From: Terfezia claveryi
Taxonomy: Eukaryota > Ascomycota > Pezizomycetes > Pezizales > Pezizaceae
Direction of reading: 5' to 3'
Length of the DNA: 64,000 bases
Assembly (NCBI GenBank): GCA_015179025.1
Contig: WHUX01000059.1
Span: 62,001-126,000 of the forward strand
A program made the translations under genes and the position numbers. Shown piece by piece: positions 46,001-56,226 of this stretch. Numbering within the stretch: the first letter of the stretch is position 1; each line of letters opens with the position of its first letter. The notes beneath the pieces are model-generated. The model did no database searches. It was not told the DNA's origin and saw only the letters and a list, made by a program, of their open reading frames with translations.

Positions 46001-46617
46001 AGACAGATGCACAAAAATCCCGTCTCCCTTGGCATCGGCCAGCAGAGGCACCTGCCTCTATGCAAGGACAGTCTAGTGCACCACCCTCGATGGCAGCACA
46101 ATATGGTGCCAGGCCAGCATCATCCCCTTCGCCCTTTGCTGTCCAACAGCCTGTCCAGGCAGAAGAACCAAAATCCCGTTTCCCTTGGATACAGCCAGCA
46201 GAGACACCTGTCTCTATGCAAGGACAGTCTAGTGCACTACCCTCGATGGCAGCACAATATGGTGCCAGGCCAGCATCATCCCCTTCGCCCTTTGCTGTCC
46301 AACAGCCTGTCCAGGCAGAAGAACCAAAATCCCGTTTCCCTTGGATGCAGCCAGCTGCAGAGACACTACAGGGGGTGCCAACTAGTCCCAACTACCGTTC
46401 TTCGCAACAAGGATCACAATACGTATACGGCACAGGGCAACAACAGGGACAGTGGCAGCAGGGAGAAGGACAACAGGGATATAATTCCCCGCGGTACGGA
46501 CAAAATTACGGAGACAGGGAAGAACCTAGATATCAAAGACGAGATGGCGATTCCGGGTATCAAAGACGAGACGAGCACCCCTTCCAACGCCACGATGATT
46601 CCCGCTACCCATACCGT

Positions 46618-46652
<35 letters not shown>

Positions 46653-48831
46653 ACAACCTGACCGAACCCAATCCCTCCGCGAGAAACAACGGGCTGATAT
46701 TACAGACCCCGAACCCTTCGACACCCGCAAAAAGAAAGCCGCCCTCATCAAAGATAAGGACAAGCGCTCCGCCGCCTTCACCAACACCGAATCCTTCCTC
46801 CTCGACGATGACCCCGCGGCACTCGCCCAGCGCGAAGCCAAACTCGCAAAGAAAAAAGCAAAGCGCGAACAACCCATCCCCATACTCATCCCGCAATTTA
46901 TCTCCGTCTCCCTCCTCGCAAACCAGCTCAAAGTCCCTCTTGACAGGTTTCTAGAAAAACTCGGTGAACTGGGTTTTGTAGAAATTGGGTATAACCATGT
47001 TCTGTCTGCGGAAGACGCGGGGTTGATTGCGATGGAATATAACTATGAGCCGATAGTGGATACAAGCAACGAGAAGGACCTCCTCCCGCGCCCATGGCCG
47101 CCTAATGCAGAGGAGAAGGAACTCTTACCACCTCGCCCGCCCGTGGTGACCATCATGGGGCATGTCGACCATGGAAAAACCACGCTGCTAGATTACCTCC
47201 GGAAATCCTCTGTCGCTGCCTCCGAGCACGGAGGAATAACCCAGCACATTGGCGCATTCTCTGTGAACCTTCCCAGTGGGAATCTCGTCACCTTCCTCGA
47301 CACCCCCGGACATGCTGCGTTCCTCTCTATGCGCGAACGTGGGGCAAACGTAACGGACATTGTCATCCTCGTCGTCGCAGCGGACGACTCGGTGATGCCG
47401 CAGACTCTTGAGGCGATCAAACACGCAAATGCAGCGGGTGTACCGATGATTGTGGCGGTGAATAAATGCGACAAGGAGAGCGCAGACGTAGAAAAAGTCA
47501 AGGCCGACCTTGCCCAGCATGATGTCCAAATCGAGGATGTCGGGGGGGAGACACAAGTCATTCCCGTCAGCGGTAAGACTGGATTAGGGATGGATGATCT
47601 CGAAGAAGCGACTATGGCTTTAGCAGAAATGCTCGACATGCGCGCCGAGGTGGACGGGCCAGCAGAAGGCTGGATCCTCGAAGCCACCACAAAAAAAAGA
47701 GGAAGAGTAGCTACCGTCCTTGTTCGCCGCGGTACTCTCCGTCAGGGAGACATCATCGTCGCAGGCAGTACCTGGGCCCGTATTCGCAACCTGCTCAACG
47801 AAGCCGGCATCGAAGTCATCCAAGCCGGCCCAGGCACTCCCGTCGAAGTCGACGGCTGGCGCGACCAACCCAACGCAGGAGACCTCGTCATCCAAGCCCC
47901 CTCTGAAGAGAAAGCGAAATCAGTAGTCGAATTCCGTCTAGCGAAAGCCGAGCTCCTCAGACAAGCGACAGATATGGACGCTATAAACTCCTCGCGGAAA
48001 CTCCTCCGCGACCAGAATGAAGCGGAGAAACTCGCTTCCTCGAACCCGGAGGCTGCTGCGGAGATTGCAGCCGCAGTCGCAGAGGCGGATTCCGCAAAGA
48101 AGGAGGAGGAGGCGGGGGCGGAGGTTAGTAAACTCCTTGAGATTCCCTTCCTCGTCAAGGCCGACGTCTCCGGGTCCGTCGAGGCCGTCACAAACGCACT
48201 CGCTTCCCTCGGAAACAACGAGGTCCGCGCGAAAGTCATCCGCTCCGGAGTGGGCCCCGTGTCAGAATTCGACATTGATCTCGCTTCTGCTACAAATGGT
48301 ATGCTCCGTCCCTTTTTTAAAAACCGAAACTTTTGGGTCTAATATGAATGCAGCAACGATCCTAACCTTCAATCTCTCCCTTTCCCCCCTCTACTCGCCT
48401 ACTCCCGCAGCAAGTATCCCCCCGTCACCATCCACCCACACACAATCATCTACCGCCTCGCCGCATGCGCCAAGTCCATCCTGGAGACACATCTGCCCGC
48501 CTCCATCACCACTAAAGTCACTGGCGAGGCCGAGATCCTGCAAATCTTCCCCTTCAAGGTCAAGAATAAGGGGATGGTCCCGTACGCGGGGTGTAGGGTC
48601 AAGCTGGGCATGCTAGATATTGAGAGTAAGATTAGGGTCAGAAGGGGTGCGGAGGTGGTTTGGGAGGGAAGCATAGCCAGTATGAAGAGCGGGAAGGACA
48701 ATGCAGTGGTTATCAGTGCGGGGGCAGAGTGTGGTGTGGGGTTGGACGGGTGGGAGGCGTTCAAGGTCGGGGATGTGCTGCAGTGTGTTTCTGAGGTGGT
48801 GGTTAAGAGGGAGTTGCCAATGGTGTTTTGA
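43002..48831 (+). CDS. Mitochondrial translation initiation factor IF-2 (frame interrupted in this sequence)
   Basis: mIF2 is the GTPase that delivers formyl-Met-tRNA to mitochondrial ribosomes. The frame starts MLRSAKSRLIVSS, a typical presequence. About 570 codons of Pro/Gln-rich repeats follow, then a basic/coiled stretch (KREQPIPILIPQFISVS) and the IF-2 N2 region. The G domain begins near 47140 (PVVTIMGHVDHGKTTLLDYL, DTPGHAAF, NKCD, SGKTG); later domains include GWILEATTKKRGRVATVLVR, and domain IV ends at TGA 48829-48831. One intron, 48299-48353. The start and the G domain are in different frames: five copies of a G6 tract in the repeat have only five G (44283, 44405, 44623, 45105, 45227), and C6 at 48384-48389 shifts the last exon. 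Each break is one missing base. I read this as a functional gene with consensus errors; a real pseudogene is the alternative. Confidence 0.8.
43675..45410 (+). repeat. Pro/Gln-coding minisatellite in mIF2, about 66-bp unit
   Basis: About 25 units with consensus PPPVQSQLGGPPPPQGQQ followed by three or four variable residues. Units differ by whole-codon changes and by shorter 39-bp sub-units. The unit carries a G6 tract (CTTGGGGGGCCT); five copies are one G short, giving Leu/His/Arg-rich shadow frames on the + strand and Cys/Gly-rich ones on the minus strand. Confidence 0.85.
46057..46340 (+). repeat. Tandem duplication of about 144 bp in mIF2
   Basis: Two copies of a segment encoding MQGQSSAPPSMAAQYGAR through AEEPKSRFPW, nearly identical at DNA level, in frame with the G domain. 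A third more diverged copy precedes them. A CAA/CAG polyQ tract follows at about 46617-46655. Confidence 0.75.
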
Positions 48832-49538
48832 GAGGTGATTTGAGAAAAAGTAGGTTTTTTTTCCTCCTTTTTGGGGGGGGGCTGTTTTAGCAGTTTTTTT
48901 TAGCAGTTTTTTTTCTTTTGTTGTTGCTGCTGTGTGTGTGTGTTGCGGTGTATACGGGGCGTCAGCTTTTCTGATAGACTATTTTTTCCTTTCCTCCTTT
49001 TTTCCCATTTTAGTTGTAGATATTGGCTTTCTTACTTGCATCTCTGGGAAAAAGCTTCTTCTTTCAAAAGTCAACAACATACTTGGACTGGATATATGGG
49101 TGAAAATTTTTTTCGTACTGAGATACATTTAAAGATTAACACCTCTAGATACTTGCAGTATTTTTAATTTATCTTATTTATTATTATAATTATTTTATCA
49201 AGCTTTCAAATATATGATCACTAACTACCTAGGAGAAATGTTCTTTTTGGGCACATTTGTAGTAGAATATAAAATAATCGCTCGCTTCCTACTCCTCGGG
49301 GCCATTTAGATATTCCCAATGTCTTGACAAAATTGAAACCTCATTGTTGGATGATAATTGCGTCAGCAGGCGCTTTTTTTTTTTTTTTTTTTCCACAATG
49401 GGCACACAAATGCAATACTTATATGTAGTACTTACAGGTATGTATGCCAACTTTCTCTCAATCAATTAAATCTTTGGAATGTGTTATGTACCTCATGGTT
49501 TACATCTCCCCCCCAAAAAATATATATATATATATATA
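48832..49538. other. 3' flank of mIF2, homopolymer-rich
   Basis: T-rich and G-rich runs (about 48855-48922), AT-rich sequence, a T run of about 19 at 49374-49392 and a TA microsatellite ending at the left terminus of the inverted-repeat element. No coding signal. Confidence 0.55.
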
Positions 49539-49605
49539 TATATATGTTCTGGTCCGTTCCGGGATCCGGTCCATACCGGTATGGCCCGGTCCATATCGGT
49601 ATGGA

Positions 49606-49677
49606 CTGGATATCGCAACGGACCAGGCCGTTACGGTATGGCTGGATATCGCAACGGACCAGGCCGTTACGGGATTA
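49606..49677. repeat. 36-bp direct duplication beside the left element terminus
   Basis: Two adjacent copies of a unit beginning ctggatatcgcaacggacc and running through aggccgttacgg, nearly identical. Confidence 0.75.
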
Positions 49678-50096
49678 AATTGTTCAATGTCACGGATAGC
49701 AACAAGGATTTACCACAATCACAGCGGCCACAGCGGCCACAGCGACATTAAAATTACTAAATAGGGACATATCCGATATGAAGGTAATTTTGTAGCAACA
49801 TTTGGTCAAAGAACATCGGAGATAACATAAAATGACCTATCGTAGAAAATACTCAGTAGAGGTATACCCGAAATGAAGGTTATTATGTGGCGACCTAAGA
49901 AGTAGTGTGATGGCGCTCGGAGTATAGTGAACTGGGGTAACTCGTTTTGCCTTTTGACATAAGTGTCTTTCTTAGCGACCGCTCCAGGGATCGAGACTCC
50001 TTTTTTTCTATAACCTTTAATACGACTATGATCTTTGCCCGAGTAGTGATCGTTGCCAAATCAGGGTGACCACATCGTCGTCAACCTCAGTTACCT

Positions 50097-50490
50097 TGTA
50101 TGCTGATTTGCTCGCTCGATTCTAGGCTGATTTCCTCGCTCGATTCTATGCCAGTGGTGATTTCCTTGCTCAATTCTCTGCTGATTTCCTCTCTCAATTC
50201 TAGGCTGATTTGCTTGCTCAATTCTACGCTGGTTTGCTCGCTCATTTTCTCGCTGATTTGCTCGCTCGATTGTATGCTGATTTGCTCGCTCGATTGTAGG
50301 CTGATTTCCTCGCTCGATTCGGTGATATCCTTGCTCAATTCTCTGCTGATTTCCTCGCTCAATTCTAGGCTGATTTCCTCGCTCGATTCTAGGCTGATTT
50401 GCTTGCTCGATTCTAGGCTGATTTGCTCGCTCGATCCTAGGCTGATTTGCTCGCTCGATTCTAGGCTGATTTGCTTGCTCAATTCTAGCG
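50097..50490 (-). repeat. 24-bp minisatellite encoding an octapeptide-like repeat
   Basis: About sixteen copies of a 24-bp unit. Read on the minus strand each unit gives LESSEQIS with variants (LESSEEIS, LELSEEIS, LQSSEQIS), open for about 130 codons; the + strand is also open and gives Leu/Ser/Cys-rich sequence. One unit is shortened near 50320. There is no ATG with a good context at the start of the minus-strand frame, so translation is doubtful. It forms the core of the inverted-repeat element. Confidence 0.75.
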
Positions 50491-50950
50491 GATATCCAGG
50501 CTAATATGGACAGTGAATTGCAGGCTCATATGGACGGCGAATCTAGGATTCTAGGGACGCGGATGTGAAGGCTGGTACAGATGGGGGTTTTGGGGCGCAG
50601 CGTGTTAGATAGCCTTATTAGATAATCGTGAGAATAAAATGGATTATTTCAAAATGCATATACCGTAATGCAGGTGAACTACAAGAACAAGCGCGGCTAT
50701 GCTGGGAGACCATTTGTGTTGGAGTTTGGAATGGGATGGTGACTGCGTAGAGGGTAGAGGTTAAGGTAGACATGAATCTAGGAATATAGCATCAAATGAT
50801 TTACGTTGGTTAGGCCAAATGCGTAAGGAAATATAAGAAGATATGAATATTTATGCCATCCCGGAACGGCCTGGGTAATCTCGCAATCTCGCAACGGCCC
50901 GGTCCATACCGGTATGGCCTGGAATCCCGGAACGGACCAGAACATATATA

Positions 50951-51473
50951 TCTTACCAGAATTCACCCACACCGAGAACAACAAGAAGAATTACAGTAAG
51001 TACCTAGGTACTCTCTTTGTTGTAGAAGGATTATTACTTACACAAAAATAAAAAATAAAATGTGTATAGCTTAGTATAAATGTAAACTACCTAGGTAACT
51101 TATATCGTAAACCGTGGCATGCCTGGGTTCCTACAAATAGAAGTATGTTAGCAATATTCACTGTGCTATTCCAAGCCATTCGCGGGGGGTGGGGGGGCCA
51201 TTCGAAAGACCTCGTTCTTTCCCCGATGCAGTGCGTTTACCCTGATTTCTTATTCAAAAGCGGGCAAATCAAAAAACCACTGGCGATAAGATTTAAAGTT
51301 GATTGCTAGCAATTTTCTTTCTACCCAGTCTATATATAACTGCAATAATCATGATGTTAGTATTACATTCCTCATATGACATCCTGACATCCCCCCCAAA
51401 AAAAGAATAGTCGTGGTATCTCATATAATTACACATTAAGCCAAAATAAACATAAAATAAAAATTAGCCCGCC
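50951..51473. other. Spacer between the inverted-repeat element and the subtilase 3' end
   Basis: AT-rich sequence with a G run (about 51185-51197). No gene or RNA recognised. The last part is the subtilase 3' UTR. Confidence 0.5.
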
Positions 51474-54400
51474 TTACGGCGCCGGCTGCTTCGACACATC
51501 CAACACCGTAATGACCGGACTAGTCACACTCTGCCAATCCCCCGCGAGACCCGGATCCCCAAACACCTTCAGCGCCCTCATATTAAACCTATACTTCCCA
51601 GGCCTAATCTGCGTCTGATTCGATCCATCACTAACCGCCCCCGTCCAATTAAACCGCGTAGATTCCAGATCAGGCTGCAACCTATTATGCCTAGTTTCAA
51701 AGTACGACGGGTAGGCGACATCGTCCGCAGTGACTATACTTCCCACGAACTGATTCTTCCCTACGACAGGCGGGTATCTCCAGTCGCGCTCGGTCCAATC
51801 CGCGGTGACTACATCGACGCGAATCTCGCGGGAGCCCCAGTCGTTGATGTATGTAAATATGGGGCGGTCGTCGCCTTGCAGGGTGAAATTGTGTGGCTGG
51901 TCGGCAATTTGCTCCTCTTTGGATTGGATCTGCGGGATGCCCCATCCTTCGTCCCATACTTGCTGTGCCTTGATGCTGCCGCCGATTCCTAAATAGGGGA
52001 TTTCAAGACGCTCGCCGTTGTCGCCGGTAATGACAATCTTGCCTCCGTACACGGGGAGGAGGGCCTCGTTAAGTCCCTGGGGTGGGGTAAAAGAGACTTT
52101 GAAGGAAAACTCCATGCCGGGGGCAACTATAAAGACGGCGCTCGAAAACTGCACAGACGCAACACCCTCAACCAAATTGGGGGGGAATACTTTCGGAGTG
52201 GTGTATCCTGGCTCAAAAGTGTAAAATGTATCGATGGGGAGGTGAGTGACCGTATATTTAACCACAGAATATCCAGAGTTTCTGACGTCGATAAAATGCT
52301 CCGGCTTGAAGAACATAGTATCGTTCAACTCGAGCTTGGCTGGTGAGACGGAAGTGTCATAAGTCAAGACCTTGGTAGCATTGACATAGCCGCCACCAAT
52401 CTGAGCAATAGATGCGTACTTGTCTGGGTCGGTTCTCTTTCCGTCGTTCCAATTTAAAGTCCTTCCGCTAGAAATTATACGCCTCTTGAGTTCGAGAACC
52501 GTCCCGACATCCGGATTCCTGCGTCTACCAGTTTTTCCAATAAAAAGCGCCGCAATGCCAGAAATATAGGGAGTAGCCATAGAGGTTCCAGAAAGAATTG
52601 CATACCCACCCTCCTTCATTAGGTACGTTGAAAGAATATTGCCACCTGGAGCACCAATTTCAGGCTTCATAAAAGCTTCCCATGATGGTCCCCATTGAGT
52701 GAAATTCGAAGCATATCCACCAGTCGTATTATCAGGAATTACAATCCCTCCCTTTGGAAAGAAAACAGAAGTCTTCTTTTTAGCAGCAAAGGAGTTGACA
52801 ATGTATACCCCATTTGGAGCATCTAACATACCAATGTACTTGATTGTTGCATTTTCAACTGTAGGCAGGCTTACTGGCCTATCGTCGGTGTAAAACATCA
52901 AATACTGGCCACCCTTCGCAGCAACGTTCTTCTCTTTGTCCGCAAATGTGCAGGTACCTCTTCGGACAACGACCAACTTGCCCTTGAGGTCTGGAGTAGA
53001 CTCTGATAGTGGCGCGCAAGCATCTGCCGCTTCGGAAATGTTTAGGCTCGTAGCGTAGACTTCCAAGTCCTTATCAAGTTGCCAACCGTCTACCCCAACG
53101 CCTGTATCAATATATGTCTACCGCCACATTAGTTACCCCATCCGGGTGGCTGAATACAGGAGATCAGACATACAATGGACTTCTTCTCGTTTCCAGATCT
53201 AGCCTCAGCGCCAACGACATAAAGCTGCTCGTTGTCAATGGAAGCAACTGATAGGACATCAGTGCCGGTAGCTCCTGATGTTGCATACCAAGACCCCACC
53301 TCCCCGTCATTGCCAGCAGAGATTGCAATAAAGACGCCCTGCTTGACCAATCTATCCGCAACAACCTGCCATGCGCCTTCCGTCCATCTAGGTTGATTGT
53401 TAGCAATAAAGAAACAAATCATGGTTCACGAAAACAAACCCTTCAGGTCCACCAATACTTGCATTGATAATGTCCACACCATCCTCATAAGCTTTAAGAA
53501 ATGCAGCAATCAAAGTACTAGTATCTGTGCTTCCCTCGCATCCAAAGACCTTATATCCTCGGAGCTTAGCTTTTGGCGCTACGCTGATAAATCGTCCGTC
53601 TTCTGGCTCGCCAGCAACAATGCCCGCAACATGCGTTCCGTGGCCCTTGCAATCCATAATGTCATCGTCCGGAGCTGGTTCCTTGTCCGTAATGTCATCG
53701 TCCGGAGCTGGTTCCTTGTCGGATTGCCAGGCTTTGCAACGGTTAGTCGTTGAATCGAAAGCGTCATATCATTCCATGCAAACCTACCATCACCGACAAA
53801 ATCCCATCCTGAGATGATCTTCTTGTCTGGGCCTACCGAGCCACCGAGCGCGGGATTGGTGTAATCAATGCCAGTATCAACCTGTAGCGCATAAGCAAGA
53901 GTGTACTTGTGCCCCTTACAAGCAAATATACTTACAATCGCAACGACCACACCCTCTCCCATATAGCCTCTCTCATGCATATCCAAAACTCCGGTGCCCG
54001 CGTGTGATGTCCAAATCGGCGCTTTTGTAGATTCTCCTTTTTGAACAATCTTCGGCGCCGGCACCGCAATGCTCTTCACAGGCCAAATATTCTTGACCAC
54101 ATCAAGAGCAAGAATATCCCCTGGGTTGGTCGCTTTGTCCACCTGAAATGAACAGCCCTCAAATATTGAGCTGCCCGTGAAATTTAACACACCGACTGGC
54201 CTAATTCCCATATCACTAAGGTTACCAAAGAAACGGTCGACAGTCTACATCAAGTCGAAAAATCACGTTAGCCATTGTCTTCCACCTCATGTCCCATACC
54301 AGCTGGTTTCTAACTCACGTTTCCACCACGGTAATTTCCGCCGGTACCATCCTGAAACTCTACGATGAACTTCCCCGGAACAATAAAAGGAATGTGCGCA

Positions 54401-54507
54401 CTGTTCATCTGCGCTGGTCCCTGGTCATAGCGCAGGCCCTTCGTTGCCGAGACAGAGACAGTCGCGAGGGAAAGGAAGGAAAGCCCCGAGAAGGTCTGCC
54501 ACATCAT
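51474..54507 (-). CDS. Secreted subtilisin-like serine protease (S8, Vpr-like, with PA domain)
   Basis: Six exons: 54507-54319, 54244-53936, 53881-53788, 53731-53440, 53387-53174 and 53117-51474 (913 aa, phases consistent). The chosen start, the second ATG of the frame, gives a classical signal peptide (MMWQTFSGLSFLSLATVSVSA); an upstream in-frame ATG at 54555 would add 16 residues before it. A propeptide (about 25-140) precedes the S8 catalytic domain: Asp168 (VDTGID), His228 (GHGTHVAG), the oxyanion Asn in SAGNDG and Ser545 (GTSMATP). A protease-associated (PA) domain is inserted at about 390-500 (LKGKLVVVRRGTCTF), as in bacterial Vpr and fungal minor extracellular proteases, and a C-terminal Fn3-like region follows. 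A 30-bp tandem duplication just before the catalytic His doubles the acidic segment DKEPAPDDDI. Likely a secreted nutritional protease. Confidence 0.92.
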
Positions 54508-56226
54508 CTTACACGGCAAGAGGTACTGAGAACCAGGGGATAGGTATAACCACAATTCGAGGAAACGACTCAGTCTTTATAACAAACTCATTCCTCTGTA
54601 TGTCTTGCTTGATTGGGTATGTGATACAGATTTTGGCCGAATAGCCCCTAGAGTCGCACAATCCACTGCCACAACGCCCAGGTATGAGAATACAGAGAAC
54701 CACCAGGACATCCACCACACACATGGGGGCTGCATGACCCCAGCAAGATAATCGAAAAACACAGTTGAGCGAATCAGTTGCCAAAACTCCGTGATAAGCG
54801 GATACGGCGAGGTTCAGGGGGCTCAAGAACTCTGCAGTACACCCACTATCCAGTTGGGTCGTGCAAGGATGCTAAAATTATGGACTGCTGTAGTTGGTTT
54901 AAAGAGCAAATTCGAATATCGTGGGGGGAGCAAGTACCTACGTGAATGCCCACAGGGCACCACTACTCAACGCGTACCTGCATGTGGCTTGAAAAAATAA
55001 ATCAAAAGACGTTGCCCAGCCAGGAGACCGTATCGCCAGGACCAGGGGGACCTGTTGCTGCTTAAGTATAACATATTGCGGGGAGTTATGCTACCTATAG
55101 GTATCCTTGTTCACGCCCAAGTAGAAGCCCATCCGCTAAAACGGCAATCTGCTTCCTAGTTTGGCAGGACTGCTGGGATCACCTCACGCATCTTGAAGGG
55201 AATTCGCCGATTTGACATTCCGTGCTGTCGTGGAGATTTCCTCGGTTATTTTCTGCTGATAACATCAATCTTGCAATAACAAAATATATGATATATAAAT
55301 ACCACACAGGGTATATCAGGAAAATCTTTAGTAAATAGTAATAAATTGAGGTTGCAATAGGTCAAGGGCCTACCTGTGTCTCAGGACTCAGGCAAGTTTA
55401 AGTCACGCCACCGAGTAATATATGAAAATTTCCCGACATGAACTGCTAGCGAATAATATCTTTAGTATTTTGTTTATTTATACCAGAGAAGGATAGAAAC
55501 AGATGCAACTTCTCGGGTGAGGGGGAAGCCCCTCCCTTGGAGCGGTCGGATCGAGACTAGGGGAAGCCATGCTTGTGGGTTCTGAGAACGTGCCAGTGGG
55601 CGGTTTCTATTTTGAGCCGCTCAAAAATAACCTTTTCTCTTCCACCTATATCCAAAATCAGAATATCCGTAATTTGAAATGGCTTTCTTGTGGGACAGTT
55701 CGAGTTTGAGCAGTATAGCCGCTAGCCTCCAGCTCGGAGGCATAACGGAGAACGGAATTCTCTTGGAAAATCTAGATTCAAAGAAGGGGAATACGGAAAT
55801 CAACGAACTATGTATGTACTGATTGACATCAGCTAAGTTCAAGGCTAGATAGATGGGGAAAGTAGTCGCTCTTCGCTAGATCGTATAACGTTCTATACCT
55901 ACTTACCTAGCTTAGCAGTTGCAGTTACACGACATATACTTTCCTGCCGAAAACACAATAGCGAAAGTGGAGAACTTGAAGTTGAAAGCAACCCGACTTA
56001 GACTACCGTGACCATTGCAGTATAGCTTATGGAGTGAGTAGTCCTACTTGGGAAGTCACCGACTGCCAATAGGAGATACTGTACCAAGTTAAATTCCATA
56101 GGTAGTCTGGTTGGCACAACACCCTCCACAGGAGAAAAATCCGCAACTTCAGTCCCGCGCTGACTGCATATATTGTACTTCAAACCGGACTTCTTTGCTC
56201 CATACCGTATACCCCCCGCGTGCATT
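54508..56226. other. Upstream region of the subtilase gene, no gene seen
   Basis: About 1.7 kb of mixed sequence. One copy of the dispersed TAGTCTGGTTGGCAC motif lies at 56103-56117. Short open stretches (for example 55621-55842) have no family resemblance. The 250 bp next to 54507 presumably hold the protease promoter; no convincing TATA box noted. Confidence 0.5.

Larger units (their letters stand above)
49539..50950. mobile_element. Transposon-like element with about 46-bp terminal inverted repeats
   Basis: The left end (49539-49584) and the reverse complement of the right end (50904-50950) match over about 46 bases with a few differences. Both run ATATATGTTCTGGTCCGTTC, then CCGGGAT, and reach the palindrome CCATACCGGTATGG. 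Subterminal sequence contains further AACGG(A/C)C words, and on the left a 36-bp tandem duplication (49606-49641 and 49642-49677). The element is about 1.41 kb and sits in a TA-rich stretch, so a target-site duplication cannot be told from the TA microsatellite. It has no transposase; the interior is non-coding apart from a minisatellite. It is best described as a non-autonomous inverted-repeat element; the superfamily is not decided. Confidence 0.68.
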
